Made by a program: the position numbers and the translations under genes. Shown piece by piece: positions 25,087 to 35,997 of a stretch of DNA of 64,000 nucleotides. Each line of letters starts with the position of its first letter. The first letter of the stretch is position 1. The notes beneath the pieces are model-generated. The model worked only from the letters and a program-made list of their open reading frames with translations, did no database searches and was not told the origin of the DNA. This stretch comes from Aequitasia blattaphilus (GTDB lineage: Bacteria > Bacillota > Clostridia > Lachnospirales > Lachnospiraceae): positions 27,245 through 91,244 of the forward strand of contig NZ_JAMXOD010000015.1 of the NCBI RefSeq assembly GCF_024721305.1, read 5' to 3'.

Positions 25087-25312
25087 GCTGTGACATGATA
25101 GCGTAGAAGCGAGAGGTTGCTACTTATAATAGTAGGTTTTCCGTGGAGCGAATGTCAAGTTATGAAACTTAACGACAAGTCACTGTACGAATTCATAGAA
25201 GTCCACCATAGTAGTGGAAACAACGTGTGAGTAACTCACGACACACACGGAAGAGTGTACAGTCACCGCTTGTCGTACTGAATCAAAGTACGAAAAGGAG
25301 GCGACTTTTTTT
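25087..25312 (+). promoter_or_regulatory. Structured leader of the S10 operon
   Basis: The leader contains CTACT...AGTAG and AAGT...ACTT hairpins and then a long-range stem: CGACAAG/ACTGTAC (25173-25188) with GTACAGT/CTTGTCG (25257-25275). That stem encloses hairpins CCAC...GTGG and GTGAG-TAA-CTCAC. Just before the ribosome-binding site, TCGTACT (25273-25279) and AGTACGA (25287-25293) form another hairpin that shares bases with the long-range stem. Two exclusive folds would suit autoregulation by a ribosomal protein. Confidence 0.55.
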
Positions 25313-25630
25313 ATGGCAAGTCAAGTAATGAGAATCACATTGAAGGCTTATGATCACCAATTGGTAGATGCATCAGCGAAAAAAATCATCGAAACTGTAA
25401 AGAAAAACGGAGCACAAGTGAGTGGACCAGTACCACTTCCAACTAAGAAGGAAGTAGTTACAATCTTAAGAGCGGTTCACAAATATAAAGATTCCAGAGA
25501 ACAGTTCGAACAAAGAACTCACAAAAGACTTATTGATATTGCAACACCTACTCAGAAAACAGTAGATGCATTATCAAGACTGGATATCCCAGCCGGTGTC
25601 TATATCGACATCAAAATGAAAAACAAATAA
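25313..25630 (+). CDS. rpsJ: 30S ribosomal protein S10
   Basis: The 105-residue protein reads [18 protein letters not shown] and [17 protein letters not shown], the S10 signature, at the normal length. S10 is part of the 30S head and also the NusE factor of antitermination. It opens the S10 operon behind a long leader. AAAAGGAGG lies upstream of the ATG. Confidence 0.98.
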   Translation: MASQVMRITLKAYDHQLVDASAKKIIETVKKNGAQVSGPVPLPTKKEVVTILRAVHKYKDSREQFEQRTHKRLIDIATPTQKTVDALSRLDIPAGVYIDIKMKNK

Positions 25631-25708
25631 AAGCAGTAATCTACATAATGTAGGATGAACAACCTATATAATAGGATGTTCCGCTGTATATTAATGGAGG
25701 TAATAATA

Positions 25709-26383
25709 ATGAAGAAAGCAATCTTAGCTACGAAAATCGGCATGACACAGATTTTCAGCGAAGACGGAACATTGACACCTGTAACAGTACTTGAAGCTGG
25801 TCCTTGTGTAGTAACACAGATTAAGACAGAAGAAAACGACGGCTACAATGCAGTACAAATCGGGTATGTTGATAAGAAGGACAAGACTGTAAACAAAGAC
25901 AAGAGCGGTAAAAAAGAAGTGGTTCATCGTCATGGTGCAACAAAGGCGGAACAAGGACACTTTAAAAAAGCCGGTGTTTCAAGTAAGCGTTTCGTAAGAG
26001 AATTTAAACTTGATGGTGAGTATGAAGTTGCTCAGGAAATCAAAGCGGACATTTTCGAAGCGGGAGATAAAATTGATGCAACTGCAATTTCTAAAGGTAA
26101 GGGATTCCAAGGTGCAATCAAAAGACATAATCAACACAGAGGGCCAATGACACATGGTTCAAAATTCCATCGTCATGCAGGGTCTAACGGATCGGCATCC
26201 GACCCAAGTAAGGTGTTTAAAGGAAAGAAAATGCCAGGACACATGGGAAGCAAGAGAATTACCATTCAGAACCTTGAAATCGTACGTGTGGATTCTGAAA
26301 ACAATCTTCTCTTAGTAAAGGGATCTGTACCGGGACCAAAGAAATCTTTAGTAACTATTAAAGAAGCAGTAAAAGCGAACTAG
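25709..26383 (+). CDS. rplC: 50S ribosomal protein L3
   Basis: The 224-residue protein begins [16 protein letters not shown] and contains the conserved central loop of L3 ([17 protein letters not shown]) that reaches toward the peptidyl transferase centre. ATG 25709 follows GGAGGTAATAATA; an in-frame extension to 25655 has no homologous counterpart and is left out. Confidence 0.98.
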   Translation: MKKAILATKIGMTQIFSEDGTLTPVTVLEAGPCVVTQIKTEENDGYNAVQIGYVDKKDKTVNKDKSGKKEVVHRHGATKAEQGHFKKAGVSSKRFVREFKLDGEYEVAQEIKADIFEAGDKIDATAISKGKGFQGAIKRHNQHRGPMTHGSKFHRHAGSNGSASDPSKVFKGKKMPGHMGSKRITIQNLEIVRVDSENNLLLVKGSVPGPKKSLVTIKEAVKAN

Positions 26384-26412
26384 GCTTTGACGAGAAAGGA
26401 GGATAAGATCAG

Positions 26413-27033
26413 ATGGCTAACGTATCTGTTTATGATATTAACGGTAAAGAAGTTGGAACAATCGATTTAAACGATGCTGTATTTGGTGTGGAAGTAAACG
26501 AACATCTTGTACATAGAGCAGTTGTAAGCCAACTTGCAAATAATCGCCAAGGAACACAGAAAGCAAAAACGCGTTCTGAAGTTCGTGGTGGAGGAAGAAA
26601 ACCATGGAGACAAAAAGGAACAGGTCATGCAAGACAAGGTTCTACAAGATCTCCTCAATGGACAGGTGGTGGAGTTGTATTTGCTCCAACCCCAAGAGAT
26701 TACTCTTTCAAAATGAATAAAAAGGAAAAAAGAGCAGCTCTTAAATCTGCACTAAGCCAAGCAGTGGCAGATAAGAAGTTTATCGTATTAGACGAATTCC
26801 AGTTGGATGAAATCAAGACAAAAGCATTTGTTGGTGTTTTGAAAAACCTGGAAGTAAATAAAGCATTAGTTGTATTGGAAGATGGAAACAAAAACGTGGA
26901 ATTATCCGCAAGAAACATCGCTGATGTGAAAACTGCAAAGGTAAACACAATCAACGTATACGACATTTTGAAATACAACACAGTAATTGCAACAAAAGCA
27001 GTTGTGGCAAATATTGAGGAGGTGTACGCATAA
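26413..27033 (+). CDS. rplD: 50S ribosomal protein L4
   Basis: The 206-residue protein has the L4 tunnel loop ([20 protein letters not shown], then [10 protein letters not shown]) between residues about 50 and 80. In many bacteria L4 autoregulates the S10 operon, which makes it a candidate ligand for the rpsJ leader. Its stop overlaps the rplW start by one base. Confidence 0.98.
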   Translation: MANVSVYDINGKEVGTIDLNDAVFGVEVNEHLVHRAVVSQLANNRQGTQKAKTRSEVRGGGRKPWRQKGTGHARQGSTRSPQWTGGGVVFAPTPRDYSFKMNKKEKRAALKSALSQAVADKKFIVLDEFQLDEIKTKAFVGVLKNLEVNKALVVLEDGNKNVELSARNIADVKTAKVNTINVYDILKYNTVIATKAVVANIEEVYA

Positions 27034-27338
27034 TGGCTGATATAAAATATTATGATGTAATCCTTGCGCCGGTTGTAACGGAAAAAAGTATGGAGCTTAT
27101 GGGTGAGAAGAAATATACATTTCTTGTACATACAGACGCTACAAAATCTCAAGTGAAAGAAGCGGTTGAGAAAATGTTCGCCGGAACAAAAGTAAAAGGT
27201 GTTAACACGATGAATCTTGAAGGAAAGAAAAAAAGACAGCGTGGAAGCATGCAGTATGGTAAAACTGCGAAGACAAAGAAAGCAATCGTACAGTTGACAG
27301 AAGAAAGTGCTGATATCGAGATTTTCCAAGGACTATAG
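27033..27338 (+). CDS. rplW: 50S ribosomal protein L23
   Basis: The 101-residue protein contains [21 protein letters not shown] and the basic loop of L23, which lies at the tunnel exit and docks trigger factor and SRP. It overlaps rplD by one base, with GAGGTG upstream. Confidence 0.97.
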   Translation: MADIKYYDVILAPVVTEKSMELMGEKKYTFLVHTDATKSQVKEAVEKMFAGTKVKGVNTMNLEGKKKRQRGSMQYGKTAKTKKAIVQLTEESADIEIFQGL

Positions 27339-27406
27339 GTTGCATTCTTAAACATACGGTGCAATTCCGTGATAAGAATAATTAGGAGATTGAAAGGAGA
27401 TTTACC

Positions 27407-28249
27407 ATGGGAATTAGAACATATCGCCCATATACGCCTTCCAGAAGACAGATGACGGGTTCTGACTTTGCAGAAATTACAAAGACAACACCAGAAAAGT
27501 CATTGCTTGCGAAAAAGACTAGAAAGGCCGGACGTAATAACCAAGGAAAAATTACTGTTAGACACCGCGGAGGCGGAGCTAAGAAACAATATAGAATCAT
27601 TGATTTCAAAAGAAAGAAAGATGGTATTCCTGCAAGAGTTGTTGGAGTTGAATATGATCCAAACAGAACTGCAAACATTGCATTGATTTGCTACGAAGAT
27701 GGTGAAAAGGCTTATATCCTTGCACCGGAAGGTATCAAAGTTGGCATGAAAATTGTAAATGGACCAGAGGCTGAAGTAAGAGTAGGAAATTGTCTTCCTC
27801 TTGCAAACATTCCGGTTGGTACACAGATTCATAACATTGAAATGTACCCTGGAAAAGGCGGACAGTTAGTTCGTTCAGCAGGAAACTCAGCACAGCTTAT
27901 GGCGAAAGAAGGAAAATATGCAACACTTCGTCTTCCTTCCGGAGAAATGAGAATGGTGCCAATTATCTGCCGTGCATCTATCGGAGTGGTAGGAAATGGA
28001 GATCACAGCTTGATCAACATTGGTAAAGCAGGACGTAAACGTCACATGGGTATCAGACCGACTGTTCGTGGTTCCGTTATGAACCCGAATGACCATCCAC
28101 ACGGTGGTGGTGAAGGTAAAACCGGAATTGGACGTCCGGGACCAAGTACTCCTTGGGGTAAACCTGCACTGGGTCTTAAGACACGTAAGAAAAACAAAGC
28201 TTCTAACAAGATGATTGTAAGAAGAAGAGATGGTAAAGCGATTAAATAA
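27407..28249 (+). CDS. rplB: 50S ribosomal protein L2
   Basis: The 280-residue protein has the L2 landmarks [25 protein letters not shown] and [12 protein letters not shown], including the conserved histidine near the peptidyl transferase centre. The 68-base gap before it holds only AT-rich sequence and AAAGGAG. Confidence 0.98.
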   Translation: MGIRTYRPYTPSRRQMTGSDFAEITKTTPEKSLLAKKTRKAGRNNQGKITVRHRGGGAKKQYRIIDFKRKKDGIPARVVGVEYDPNRTANIALICYEDGEKAYILAPEGIKVGMKIVNGPEAEVRVGNCLPLANIPVGTQIHNIEMYPGKGGQLVRSAGNSAQLMAKEGKYATLRLPSGEMRMVPIICRASIGVVGNGDHSLINIGKAGRKRHMGIRPTVRGSVMNPNDHPHGGGEGKTGIGRPGPSTPWGKPALGLKTRKKNKASNKMIVRRRDGKAIK

Positions 28250-28272
28250 TTACGTAAAAGGAGGTAAAACCT

Positions 28273-28554
28273 ATGTCACGTTCTATTAAAAAAGGACCAT
28301 TTGCAGATGCAAGTCTGCTTAAGAAAGTTGATGCAATGAACGAAGCCGGCAGTAAAGCAGTTATTAAGACCTGGTCTCGTCGTTCCACAATTTTCCCGAC
28401 TATGATTGGACATACAATTGCAGTACATGACGGAAGAAAACATGTGCCTGTATACGTTACAGAAGACATGGTAGGACATAAACTGGGAGAGTTCGTTGCA
28501 ACAAGAACTTACCGAGGACACGGAAAAGACGATAAGAAATCAAAAGTTAGATAG
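28273..28554 (+). CDS. rpsS: 30S ribosomal protein S19
   Basis: The 93-residue protein begins [19 protein letters not shown] and contains [15 protein letters not shown] and RTYRGH, standard for S19 in the 30S head. AGGAGG precedes the ATG by a normal distance. Confidence 0.98.
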   Translation: MSRSIKKGPFADASLLKKVDAMNEAGSKAVIKTWSRRSTIFPTMIGHTIAVHDGRKHVPVYVTEDMVGHKLGEFVATRTYRGHGKDDKKSKVR

Positions 28555-28581
28555 ATAGCTATGTGAAAGGAGGGTTTATCC

Positions 28582-28968
28582 ATGGCAAAAGGACATCGTT
28601 CCCAAATAAAAAGAGAAAGAAATGCGAATAAGGATACCAGACCATCTGCTAAGTTATCTTATGCTAGAGTTTCGGTTCAGAAAGCATGTTTCGTATTAGA
28701 TGCCATCAGAGGTAAAGATGTGACTAGCGCACTTGGACTTCTTACTTACAATCCAAGATATGCTTCTAGTTTAATTAAGAAATTATTAGAATCTGCAATC
28801 GCCAATGCTGAGAACAACAATGGTATGAACGCAGAGAACCTTTATATCGCAGAGTGTTATGCAGATAAAGGACCAACTATGAAAAGAATCAGACCGAGAG
28901 CACAGGGTAGAGCTTATAGAATCGAAAAGAGAATGAGCCATATCACACTTGTGTTAGACGAAAGATAG
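28582..28968 (+). CDS. rplV: 50S ribosomal protein L22
   Basis: The 128-residue protein includes the L22 beta-hairpin with [11 protein letters not shown] that lines the exit tunnel, where macrolide resistance mutations occur. It is slightly longer than the usual 110-115 at the N-terminus ([19 protein letters not shown]). Confidence 0.97.
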   Translation: MAKGHRSQIKRERNANKDTRPSAKLSYARVSVQKACFVLDAIRGKDVTSALGLLTYNPRYASSLIKKLLESAIANAENNNGMNAENLYIAECYADKGPTMKRIRPRAQGRAYRIEKRMSHITLVLDER

Positions 28969-28978
28969 GAGGGAAATA

Positions 28979-29635
28979 ATGGGACAGAAAGTTAATCCTC
29001 ATGGCCTAAGAGTCGGAATTATTAAAGACTGGGACTCCAAATGGTATGCAGAAAAAGATTTTGCAGATTACTTGGTAGAAGATCATGAAATCAGAACATT
29101 TCTTAAGAAGAAGTTATTTAGCGCTGGTATATCCAGAATCGAGATCGAAAGAGCATCTGATCGCGTTAAAATTATAATCTATACAGCAAAACCTGGAGTA
29201 GTAATCGGAAAAGGTGGATCTGAGATAGAAAAAGTAAAAGCTGAGTTAACACAATTCACAGATAAGAAATTAATTGTAGACATTAAAGAAATCAAAAGAC
29301 CGGATAAAGACGCACAGTTAGTTGCTGAAAATATCGCACAACAGTTAGTAAATCGTATTTCATTTAGACGTGCTATGAAGTCAAGCATGGCTAGAACAAT
29401 GAAAGCGGGAGCACTGGGTGTAAAAACATCTGTATCAGGCCGTTTGGGCGGAGCGGATATGGCTCGTACCGAGTTCTATAGTGAAGGAACTATTCCTCTA
29501 CAGACACTTCGAGCTGACATCGATTATGGCTTTGCAGAAGCTGACACAACCTACGGAAAAGTTGGTGTGAAGGTTTGGATTTATAAAGGCGAAGTTCTTC
29601 CGGAAAAAGCAGGTAAGGAAGGGAGCGATAAATAA
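28979..29635 (+). CDS. rpsC: 30S ribosomal protein S3
   Basis: The 218-residue protein starts [20 protein letters not shown] and contains the KH-domain motif [14 protein letters not shown]3 sits at the mRNA entry. Its stop overlaps the rplP start by one base. Confidence 0.98.
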   Translation: MGQKVNPHGLRVGIIKDWDSKWYAEKDFADYLVEDHEIRTFLKKKLFSAGISRIEIERASDRVKIIIYTAKPGVVIGKGGSEIEKVKAELTQFTDKKLIVDIKEIKRPDKDAQLVAENIAQQLVNRISFRRAMKSSMARTMKAGALGVKTSVSGRLGGADMARTEFYSEGTIPLQTLRADIDYGFAEADTTYGKVGVKVWIYKGEVLPEKAGKEGSDK

Positions 29636-30072
29636 TGTTAATGCCTAAAAGAGTAAAAAGACGTAAACAATTCCGTGGTTCCATGCGTGGAAAAGCAACT
29701 CGCGGAAATAAGATATCATACGGTGAATATGGTATTGTAGCAGCAGAACCATGCTGGATTCGTTCCAATCAAATCGAAGCAGCACGTATTGCTATGACAC
29801 GTTATATCAAGCGTGGAGGTAAGGTTTGGATTAAGATTTTTCCAGACAAACCAGTAACTCAAAAACCAGCTGAGACACGTATGGGAAAAGGTAAAGGATC
29901 TTTGGAATACTGGGTAGCGGTTGTAAAACCGGGCCGTGTAATGTTTGAGATCGCAGGTGTACCTGAGGATGTGGCAAGAGAAGCCCTTCGTCTTGCAGTG
30001 CACAAGCTACCTTGTAAATGTAAAATAGTTTCTCGCGCAGACTTAGAAGGCGGTGATAACAGTGAAAATTAA
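29635..30072 (+). CDS. rplP: 50S ribosomal protein L16
   Basis: The 145-residue protein starts [15 protein letters not shown] and has [20 protein letters not shown], the L16 loop near the A-site tRNA. It overlaps rpsC by one base, and its end overlaps the start of rpmC. Confidence 0.98.
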   Translation: MLMPKRVKRRKQFRGSMRGKATRGNKISYGEYGIVAAEPCWIRSNQIEAARIAMTRYIKRGGKVWIKIFPDKPVTQKPAETRMGKGKGSLEYWVAVVKPGRVMFEIAGVPEDVAREALRLAVHKLPCKCKIVSRADLEGGDNSEN

Positions 30073-30271
30073 TGCATTTGTAGAAGAGTTAAAAGCGAAA
30101 TCAGCTGCAGAACTCAATGAAGAATTAGTAGCTGCTAAAAAGGAGCTTTTCAATTTAAGATTCCAGAACGCAACAAATCAGTTAGAAAACACAAGCAGAA
30201 TTAAAGAAGTTAGAAAAAATATTGCTCGTATTCAAACTGTGATAACGGAAAAGGCAAAAGTTGCGGAATAA
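30062..30271 (+). CDS. rpmC: 50S ribosomal protein L29
   Basis: The 69-residue protein reads [20 protein letters not shown] and RNIARI-like KNIARIQTV. The start is set at GTG 30062, eight bases after AAGGCGGTG; a GTG at 30053 would add three non-conserved residues. It overlaps rplP by 11 bases. Confidence 0.93.
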   Translation: MKINAFVEELKAKSAAELNEELVAAKKELFNLRFQNATNQLENTSRIKEVRKNIARIQTVITEKAKVAE

Positions 30272-30291
30272 TCCGGAAAGGAGTATAGACT

Positions 30292-30546
30292 GTGGATAGA
30301 AATCTTAGAAAAACCCGTGTGGGTAAAGTAGTAAGCAATAAAATGGATAAGACTATTGTCGTTGCAGTTGAAGATCATGTTAAGCATCCACTTTATAAGA
30401 AAATCATTAAGAAAACTTATAAATTAAAGGCTCATGATGAAGCAAATGAGTGCAACAAAGGTGATAAAGTAAAAGTAATGGAAACAAGACCTCTTTCAAA
30501 GGATAAGAGATGGAGACTTGTTGAAGTTATGGAAAAAGCGAAATAG
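30292..30546 (+). CDS. rpsQ: 30S ribosomal protein S17
   Basis: The 84-residue protein has [19 protein letters not shown] and [16 protein letters not shown], the S17 signature. Translation starts at GTG 30292, after GAAAGGAG. Confidence 0.97.
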   Translation: MDRNLRKTRVGKVVSNKMDKTIVVAVEDHVKHPLYKKIIKKTYKLKAHDEANECNKGDKVKVMETRPLSKDKRWRLVEVMEKAK

Positions 30547-30565
30547 TATAAGGAGGGAAACCTGC

Positions 30566-30934
30566 ATGATACAGCAAGAAAGCAGACTGAAAGTAGCAGA
30601 CAACACAGGCGCTAAAGAAATACTGTGTATCCGTGTTCTTGGTGGTTCAACCAGAAGATATGCACGTATCGGCGATATCATAGTTGCCACTGTTAAAGAC
30701 GCAACACCAGGCGGCGTTGTAAAAAAAGGTGACGTGGTTAGAGCTGTTGTTGTTCGTACTGTAAAGAGTACGCGTCGTAAAGATGGTTCATACATCAGAT
30801 TCGATGAAAATGCTGCTGTTATTATAAAAGATGACAAGACACCAAGAGGAACCCGTATATTCGGGCCAGTAGCAAGAGAGCTTCGAGACAAACAATTCAT
30901 GAGAATTGTATCCCTAGCTCCGGAAGTACTATAA
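30566..30934 (+). CDS. rplN: 50S ribosomal protein L14
   Basis: The 122-residue protein starts [18 protein letters not shown] and is exactly the usual L14 length. ATG 30566 follows AAGGAGGG; an open frame extending back to 30518 lies within rpsQ and is ignored. Confidence 0.98.
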   Translation: MIQQESRLKVADNTGAKEILCIRVLGGSTRRYARIGDIIVATVKDATPGGVVKKGDVVRAVVVRTVKSTRRKDGSYIRFDENAAVIIKDDKTPRGTRIFGPVARELRDKQFMRIVSLAPEVL

Positions 30935-30947
30935 GGGGGTGTAGGAG

Positions 30948-31259
30948 ATGGCATTACATAAAATTAAAAAAGGTGATACTGTAAAGATTATCGCTGGTAA
31001 AGATAAAGATAAAGAAGGTAAAGTTATCGCTGTAAACTCTAAGGATAAAAAGGTTGTAGTTGAGGGAGTTAATATGATTACAAAACACTCTAAACCAAGT
31101 GCTACAAACCAAAAAGGCGGTATTATCAATAAAGAAGCTCCTATTGATTCTTCAAACGTTATGTACTTACACAAAGGTAAGGCTACACGTATCGGAATTA
31201 AGATGAATGGAGACAAAAAAGTTCGTTTTGCAAAATCAACAGGCGATATTATCGATTAA
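30948..31259 (+). CDS. rplX: 50S ribosomal protein L24
   Basis: The 103-residue protein has the KOW motif (KKGDTVKIIAGKDKDKEGKV) and NMITKHSKPS of L24, an assembly initiator of the 50S subunit. It lies 13 bases after rplN. Confidence 0.97.
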   Translation: MALHKIKKGDTVKIIAGKDKDKEGKVIAVNSKDKKVVVEGVNMITKHSKPSATNQKGGIINKEAPIDSSNVMYLHKGKATRIGIKMNGDKKVRFAKSTGDIID

Positions 31260-31276
31260 TTTGAGGAAGGAGGATA

Positions 31277-31822
31277 ATGGCTTTGAGTAGACTGAAAGAA
31301 CAATACAATAATGAAATCGTTGATGCATTGGTAAAGAAATTCGATTATAAAAATAAATTAGAAGTTCCAAAACTCGACAAAGTTGTGGTAAACATGGGTG
31401 TTGGAGAAGCAAAAGACAATGCTAAGGTATTAGAGTCAGCTGTTGCTGATATGGAAAAGATCACAGGACAAAAGGCAGTTATTTGTAAAGCAAAGAAATC
31501 CGTTGCGAACTTCAAATTAAGAGAAGGTATGCCGATTGGATGTAAAGTAACACTTAGAGGTGAAAAGATGTATGAATTTGTAGATCGTCTTATCAACCTT
31601 GCATTGCCTCGTGTACGTGACTTTAGAGGAGTTAATCCAAATGCTTTTGACGGACGTGGAAATTACTCCCTTGGAATCAAGGAACAATTAATTTTCCCTG
31701 AAATCGAGTATGATAAAGTAGACAAAGTAAGAGGTATGGATGTAATCTTTGTTACAACTGCTAAAACAGATGAAGAGGCTCGTGAATTGTTATCACAATT
31801 CAACATGCCATATACCAAATAA
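31277..31822 (+). CDS. rplE: 50S ribosomal protein L5
   Basis: The 181-residue protein contains [36 protein letters not shown] and [18 protein letters not shown], the L5 hallmarks. L5 binds 5S rRNA. AGGAGGATA precedes the ATG. Confidence 0.98.
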   Translation: MALSRLKEQYNNEIVDALVKKFDYKNKLEVPKLDKVVVNMGVGEAKDNAKVLESAVADMEKITGQKAVICKAKKSVANFKLREGMPIGCKVTLRGEKMYEFVDRLINLALPRVRDFRGVNPNAFDGRGNYSLGIKEQLIFPEIEYDKVDKVRGMDVIFVTTAKTDEEARELLSQFNMPYTK

Positions 31823-31833
31823 GGAGGTAAAAA

Positions 31834-32019
31834 ATGGCTAAAACAGCAATGAAAATTAAGCAAGCACGTAAGCAGAAATTCTCAACAAGAGAATACAGTC
31901 GTTGCAGAATTTGTGGTCGTCCACATGCTTATTTAAGAAAATATGGAATTTGCCGTATTTGCTTCCGCGAATTGGCATATAAAGGACAAATCCCTGGCGT
32001 TAAGAAAGCTAGTTGGTAG
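31834..32019 (+). CDS. rpsN: 30S ribosomal protein S14, zinc-binding type (type Z)
   Basis: The 61-residue protein carries two CxxC pairs (CRICGRPH and GICRICF), defining the short zinc-containing S14. No zinc-free paralogue is seen in the window. It lies 11 bases after rplE. Confidence 0.97.
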   Translation: MAKTAMKIKQARKQKFSTREYSRCRICGRPHAYLRKYGICRICFRELAYKGQIPGVKKASW

Positions 32020-32039
32020 AAGGAAGGAGGACAATTCAC

Positions 32040-32441
32040 ATGACTATGAGCGATCCAATTGCAGATATGCTTACAAGAATACGTAATGCGAATACCGCAA
32101 AACATGATACAGTAGAAATTCCTGCATCAAAGATGAAAATTGCTATCGCAGACATCCTTGTGAACGAAGGATATATTGTTAAATATGACATCGTAGAAAA
32201 TGGAGTATTTAAAACAATTAAAATCACCTTAAAGTATGGTGCTGATAAAAATGAAAAGGTAATCACAGGTCTTAAGAGAATTTCAAAACCTGGACTTCGT
32301 GTATATGCCAACAGTGACAAGCTTCCAAGAGTACTTGGTGGACTTGGAACAGCTGTAATCTCAACAAATCACGGTGTTATTACAGACAAAGAAGCAAGAA
32401 AACAAGGTGTAGGTGGGGAAGTACTCTGCTTCATCTGGTAA
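32040..32441 (+). CDS. rpsH: 30S ribosomal protein S8
   Basis: The 133-residue protein begins [20 protein letters not shown] and ends with the [20 protein letters not shown] region of S8. ATG 32040 is eight bases after GGAGG; ATG 32046 is the alternative. S8 is a known spc-operon autoregulator in enterobacteria. Confidence 0.96.
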   Translation: MTMSDPIADMLTRIRNANTAKHDTVEIPASKMKIAIADILVNEGYIVKYDIVENGVFKTIKITLKYGADKNEKVITGLKRISKPGLRVYANSDKLPRVLGGLGTAVISTNHGVITDKEARKQGVGGEVLCFIW

Positions 32442-32501
32442 CTGAAAACTGAACAAAAGAGATTTTGTTTTGAGAATTTAAGTTTAGGAGGAAAGGTAGT
32501 T

Positions 32502-33044
32502 ATGTCACGTATAGGTAGACTGCCAGTTGCGATTCCAGCAGGAGTTACTGTGGAGATTGCAGACAATAATAAAGTGACCGTAAAAGGTCCAAAAGGAACT
32601 CTTGAAAAAGAACTTCCTGTAGAAATGAGTATTAAACAAGAAGGCGAAGCAATTATCGTTACAAGACCAAATGATTTGAAAAAAATGAAATCTTTACACG
32701 GTCTTACAAGAACATTAGTAAATAACATGGTTGTTGGTGTTACTGACGGCTATGAAAAAGTATTAGAAGTAAATGGTGTAGGTTACAGAGCTGCAAAAGC
32801 AGGAAAGAAACTTACATTAAGCCTTGGATATTCTCATCCAGTAGAGATGGAAGATCCAGAAGGTCTTGAAGCTGTTGTTGAAGGACAGAACAAGATCACT
32901 GTAAAAGGTATTGATAAAGAAAAAGTTGGCCAATACGCAGCTGAAATCAGAGACAAGAGAAGACCTGAACCTTATAAAGGAAAAGGAATTAAATATGCTG
33001 ATGAAGTTATTAGACGTAAAGTTGGTAAGACTGGTAAAAAATAA
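32502..33044 (+). CDS. rplF: 50S ribosomal protein L6
   Basis: The 180-residue protein has the duplicated L6 fold with [15 protein letters not shown] at the start and [13 protein letters not shown] near the end. AGGAGG lies upstream. Confidence 0.98.
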   Translation: MSRIGRLPVAIPAGVTVEIADNNKVTVKGPKGTLEKELPVEMSIKQEGEAIIVTRPNDLKKMKSLHGLTRTLVNNMVVGVTDGYEKVLEVNGVGYRAAKAGKKLTLSLGYSHPVEMEDPEGLEAVVEGQNKITVKGIDKEKVGQYAAEIRDKRRPEPYKGKGIKYADEVIRRKVGKTGKK

Positions 33045-33061
33045 GTAAGGAGAGTGTGAAA

Positions 33062-33430
33062 ATGGTTAACAAGAAATCAAGAAGTAAAGTACGTGTGAAA
33101 AAACACCTTAAAATACGTAACCGTTTCAGTGGAACACCTGAATGCCCACGTTTAGCTGTGTTTAGAAGCAATAATCATATGTATGCTCAAATTATTGACG
33201 ATACAGTTGGAAATACTTTAGTTTCTGCTTCCACTCTTCAAAAAGATGTGAAAGCAAACTTAGAAAAAACTAACAACGTTGATGCAGCAGCATATTTAGG
33301 AAAAGTAATTGGTGAAAAAGCAGTAGAAAAAGGTATTAAGGATGTAGTCTTTGATAGAGGCGGCTTTATATACCAGGGTAAAATTCAAGCATTAGCAGAT
33401 GCAGCGCGTGAAGCTGGATTGAATTTCTAG
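33062..33430 (+). CDS. rplR: 50S ribosomal protein L18
   Basis: The 122-residue protein contains [18 protein letters not shown] and [20 protein letters not shown], the 5S rRNA-binding L18 pattern. ATG 33062 is chosen because AAGGAGAG is seven bases upstream; the in-frame GTG 33056 would be one base from it. Confidence 0.97.
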   Translation: MVNKKSRSKVRVKKHLKIRNRFSGTPECPRLAVFRSNNHMYAQIIDDTVGNTLVSASTLQKDVKANLEKTNNVDAAAYLGKVIGEKAVEKGIKDVVFDRGGFIYQGKIQALADAAREAGLNF

Positions 33431-33445
33431 AAGGAGGAGACACTA

Positions 33446-33955
33446 GTGAAACGAGAACGTATTGATGCTAGTCAAATGGAACTAGCAGAAAAAGTAGTAT
33501 CTATCAAGCGTGTTACCAAGGTCGTAAAAGGTGGTCGTAACTTCAGATTCACAGCTTTAGTAGTTGTCGGTGATGGAAATGGTCACGTTGGTGCAGGCTT
33601 AGGAAAAGCAACAGAAATCCCTGAAGCTATTCGTAAAGGAAAAGAAGATGCTGCAAAGAATCTTATTTCTGTAGCTTTAGATGATAACGGAAGTATTGTA
33701 CACGATTTTATCGGAAAATTTGGAGGAGCATCTGTATTGCTTAAGAAAGCTCCAGATGGTACAGGAGTTATTGCCGGTGGACCGGCGCGTGCTGTTATCG
33801 AGATGGCAGGAATTAAAAACATCCGTACAAAGTCACTTGGATCCAACAATAAGCAGAACGTAGTTCTTGCTACAATTGATGGATTGACACAAGTAAAGAC
33901 TCCGGAGGAAGTTAGTATTCTTCGCGGTAAAACGATTGAAGAAATCTTAGGCTAA
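33446..33955 (+). CDS. rpsE: 30S ribosomal protein S5
   Basis: The 169-residue protein contains [20 protein letters not shown] and [17 protein letters not shown], the S5 double-stranded RNA-binding-like domain. It starts at GTG 33446 after AAGGAGGAG. Confidence 0.98.
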   Translation: MKRERIDASQMELAEKVVSIKRVTKVVKGGRNFRFTALVVVGDGNGHVGAGLGKATEIPEAIRKGKEDAAKNLISVALDDNGSIVHDFIGKFGGASVLLKKAPDGTGVIAGGPARAVIEMAGIKNIRTKSLGSNNKQNVVLATIDGLTQVKTPEEVSILRGKTIEEILG

Positions 33956-33971
33956 GGAGGCGATACGCGAG

Positions 33972-34151
33972 ATGGCAAATTTAAAAATCACGTTAGTGAA
34001 ATCTACAATTGGTGCTGTACCAAAGCATAAAAAGACTGTTCAAGCTATGGGACTTAGAAAGTTAAATAAGACAGTTGAGCTTCCAGATAACGCAGCAACA
34101 AGAGGAATGATTAATCAAGTTAGACACTTGGTAAAAGTAGAAGAAGCATAG
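33972..34151 (+). CDS. rpmD: 50S ribosomal protein L30
   Basis: This 59-residue gene lies between rpsE and rplO. It begins [20 protein letters not shown] and contains [14 protein letters not shown], the L30 signature. AAGGAGGCG is 14 bases upstream of the ATG. Its short size makes it easy to miss. Confidence 0.95.
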   Translation: MANLKITLVKSTIGAVPKHKKTVQAMGLRKLNKTVELPDNAATRGMINQVRHLVKVEEA

Positions 34152-34183
34152 GATATTGAATTATAGAATAAGGAGGTGTCACA

Positions 34184-34624
34184 ATGGACTTATCAAGTTT
34201 AAGACCAGCGGACGGGGCAAAACAAAGTAATAACTTTAGAAGAGGCCGCGGACATGGTTCTGGTAATGGTAAGACAGCCGGTAAGGGACATAAAGGCCAA
34301 AGAGCGCGTTCCGGAGGTACAAGACCGGGATTCGAAGGTGGTCAGATGCCATTATATAGAAGAATACCAAAGAGAGGGTTTACCAACAGAAATTCAAAAG
34401 AGATTATTGGAATCAATTTAAGTGCTCTTGAGGTGTTTGAAAATGATGCTGTAGTATCAATTGAAACTCTGATGGAACAAGGAATTGTTAGAAACCCAAA
34501 AGATGGTGTTAAGATTCTTGGAAATGGAGAATTCACTAAGAAGCTTACAGTTCAGGCGAATGCATTTAGTGCATCAGCGGCTGAAAAGATTGAAGCCTTA
34601 GGCGGAAAAGCAGAGGTGATTTAA
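34184..34624 (+). CDS. rplO: 50S ribosomal protein L15
   Basis: The 146-residue protein has the glycine-rich N-terminal extension of L15 ([20 protein letters not shown]) and [17 protein letters not shown]. Its stop overlaps the secY start by one base. Confidence 0.98.
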   Translation: MDLSSLRPADGAKQSNNFRRGRGHGSGNGKTAGKGHKGQRARSGGTRPGFEGGQMPLYRRIPKRGFTNRNSKEIIGINLSALEVFENDAVVSIETLMEQGIVRNPKDGVKILGNGEFTKKLTVQANAFSASAAEKIEALGGKAEVI

Positions 34625-35940
34625 TGTTAGATACATTCCGAAAAGCATTTGCAATCAAAGATATACGTAAAAAATTAATCTTTACATTTTTGATGTTAAT
34701 TGTTATAAGGATTGGTTCTGAATTACCGACACCGGGTGTAAATCCGGATTATATAAAGAACTTTTTTGCTACGGCGACGGGTGAGAATTTCAACTTTTTC
34801 AATGCATTTACAGGTGGATCCTTTGAGCGAATGGCTATTTTCGCTTTGAGTATCACACCTTACATTACTTCTTCGATTATTATGCAGCTTTTAACAATTG
34901 CAATTCCAAAGTTAGAAGAGATGCAAAAAGAGGGAGAGGACGGAAGAAAGAAAATCCAGAAAATGACCAGATATTTAACGGCAATCCTTGCGCTGGTTGA
35001 GTCTTCAGCTATGGCAATTGGATTTGGCCGCAGTGGTCTCTTGGTGAACTATAATTTCGTTAATGCAGCAATAGTTGTACTTACATTAACAGCTGGTTCT
35101 ACCTTCCTTATGTGGGTTGGAGAAAGAATTACTGAAAAAGGTGTTGGAAATGGAATATCGATTGTATTAGCAATTAATATTTTATCCAGAGTACCAAGTG
35201 ATATAACGACACTGTTTGATCAGTTCGTAAAAGGCAAAAGTATTCCAAAAGCTGTTTTGGCAGCATTGATTATTATTGCAATTATTATTGTTTTGGTATT
35301 TTTGGTTGTATTACTTCAAGGCGGAGAACGCAAGATTGCAGTACAGTATTCACAGAAGGTTGTGGGTAGAAAAACTTATGGTGGACAATCCACAAATATA
35401 CCTTTAAAAGTGAATACAGCGGGAGTCGTACCCATTATTTTTGCATCATCATTGATGCAGTTTCCGATTGTTATCGCTTCTCTTTTGGGCAAAGGGAATG
35501 GAAAAGGAATCGGAAGCGAAATTTTAAAAGGATTAAACCAAAGTAACTGGTGTAATCCTGAAAGAATTTATTACTCATGGGGGCTGATTGTATATATAGT
35601 TCTGACGATACTCTTTGCATATTTCTATACAACGATTACCTTTAATCCGTTAGAGATTGCCAACAATATGAAGAAGAGCGGTGGCTTTATCCCAGGAATA
35701 AGACCAGGGAAGCCAACGGTTGATTATCTGTCACACATATTGAATTATATAGTTTTTATCGGTGCATGTGGACTTGTAATTATTCAAGTTATTCCAATCT
35801 TCTTTAATGGGTGGTTGGGTGCCAGTGTCTCTTTTGCAGGAACATCACTGATTATTATTGTGAGTGTTATATTGGAGACGGTGAAACAAATTGAAGCACA
35901 GATGCTTGTTAGAAACTATAAAGGTTTTTTAAATAATTAA
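34624..35940 (+). CDS. secY: Preprotein translocase subunit SecY
   Basis: The 438-residue membrane protein has ten predicted helices, the SecY signatures GSFERMAIFALSITPYITSSIIMQ-type segment (about residues 60-85) and the cytoplasmic loops RKTYGGQSTNIPLKVN and KKSGGFIPGIRPGKP that contact the ribosome and SecA. It forms the protein-conducting channel. A small CGCAGAT/ATCTGCG hairpin at 35951-35968 separates it from adk. Confidence 0.98.
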   Translation: MLDTFRKAFAIKDIRKKLIFTFLMLIVIRIGSELPTPGVNPDYIKNFFATATGENFNFFNAFTGGSFERMAIFALSITPYITSSIIMQLLTIAIPKLEEMQKEGEDGRKKIQKMTRYLTAILALVESSAMAIGFGRSGLLVNYNFVNAAIVVLTLTAGSTFLMWVGERITEKGVGNGISIVLAINILSRVPSDITTLFDQFVKGKSIPKAVLAALIIIAIIIVLVFLVVLLQGGERKIAVQYSQKVVGRKTYGGQSTNIPLKVNTAGVVPIIFASSLMQFPIVIASLLGKGNGKGIGSEILKGLNQSNWCNPERIYYSWGLIVYIVLTILFAYFYTTITFNPLEIANNMKKSGGFIPGIRPGKPTVDYLSHILNYIVFIGACGLVIIQVIPIFFNGWLGASVSFAGTSLIIIVSVILETVKQIEAQMLVRNYKGFLNN

Positions 35941-35997
35941 TATTTTGACTCGCAGATTTCTATCTGCGGGTTAAAATGCTATAAGGAGATGTGGATA

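Noticed and set aside
26700-27329. 209-residue minus-strand open frame across rplD and rplW
   Set aside because: It mirrors two strongly conserved ribosomal genes, has low-complexity hydrophobic composition and no ribosome-binding site.
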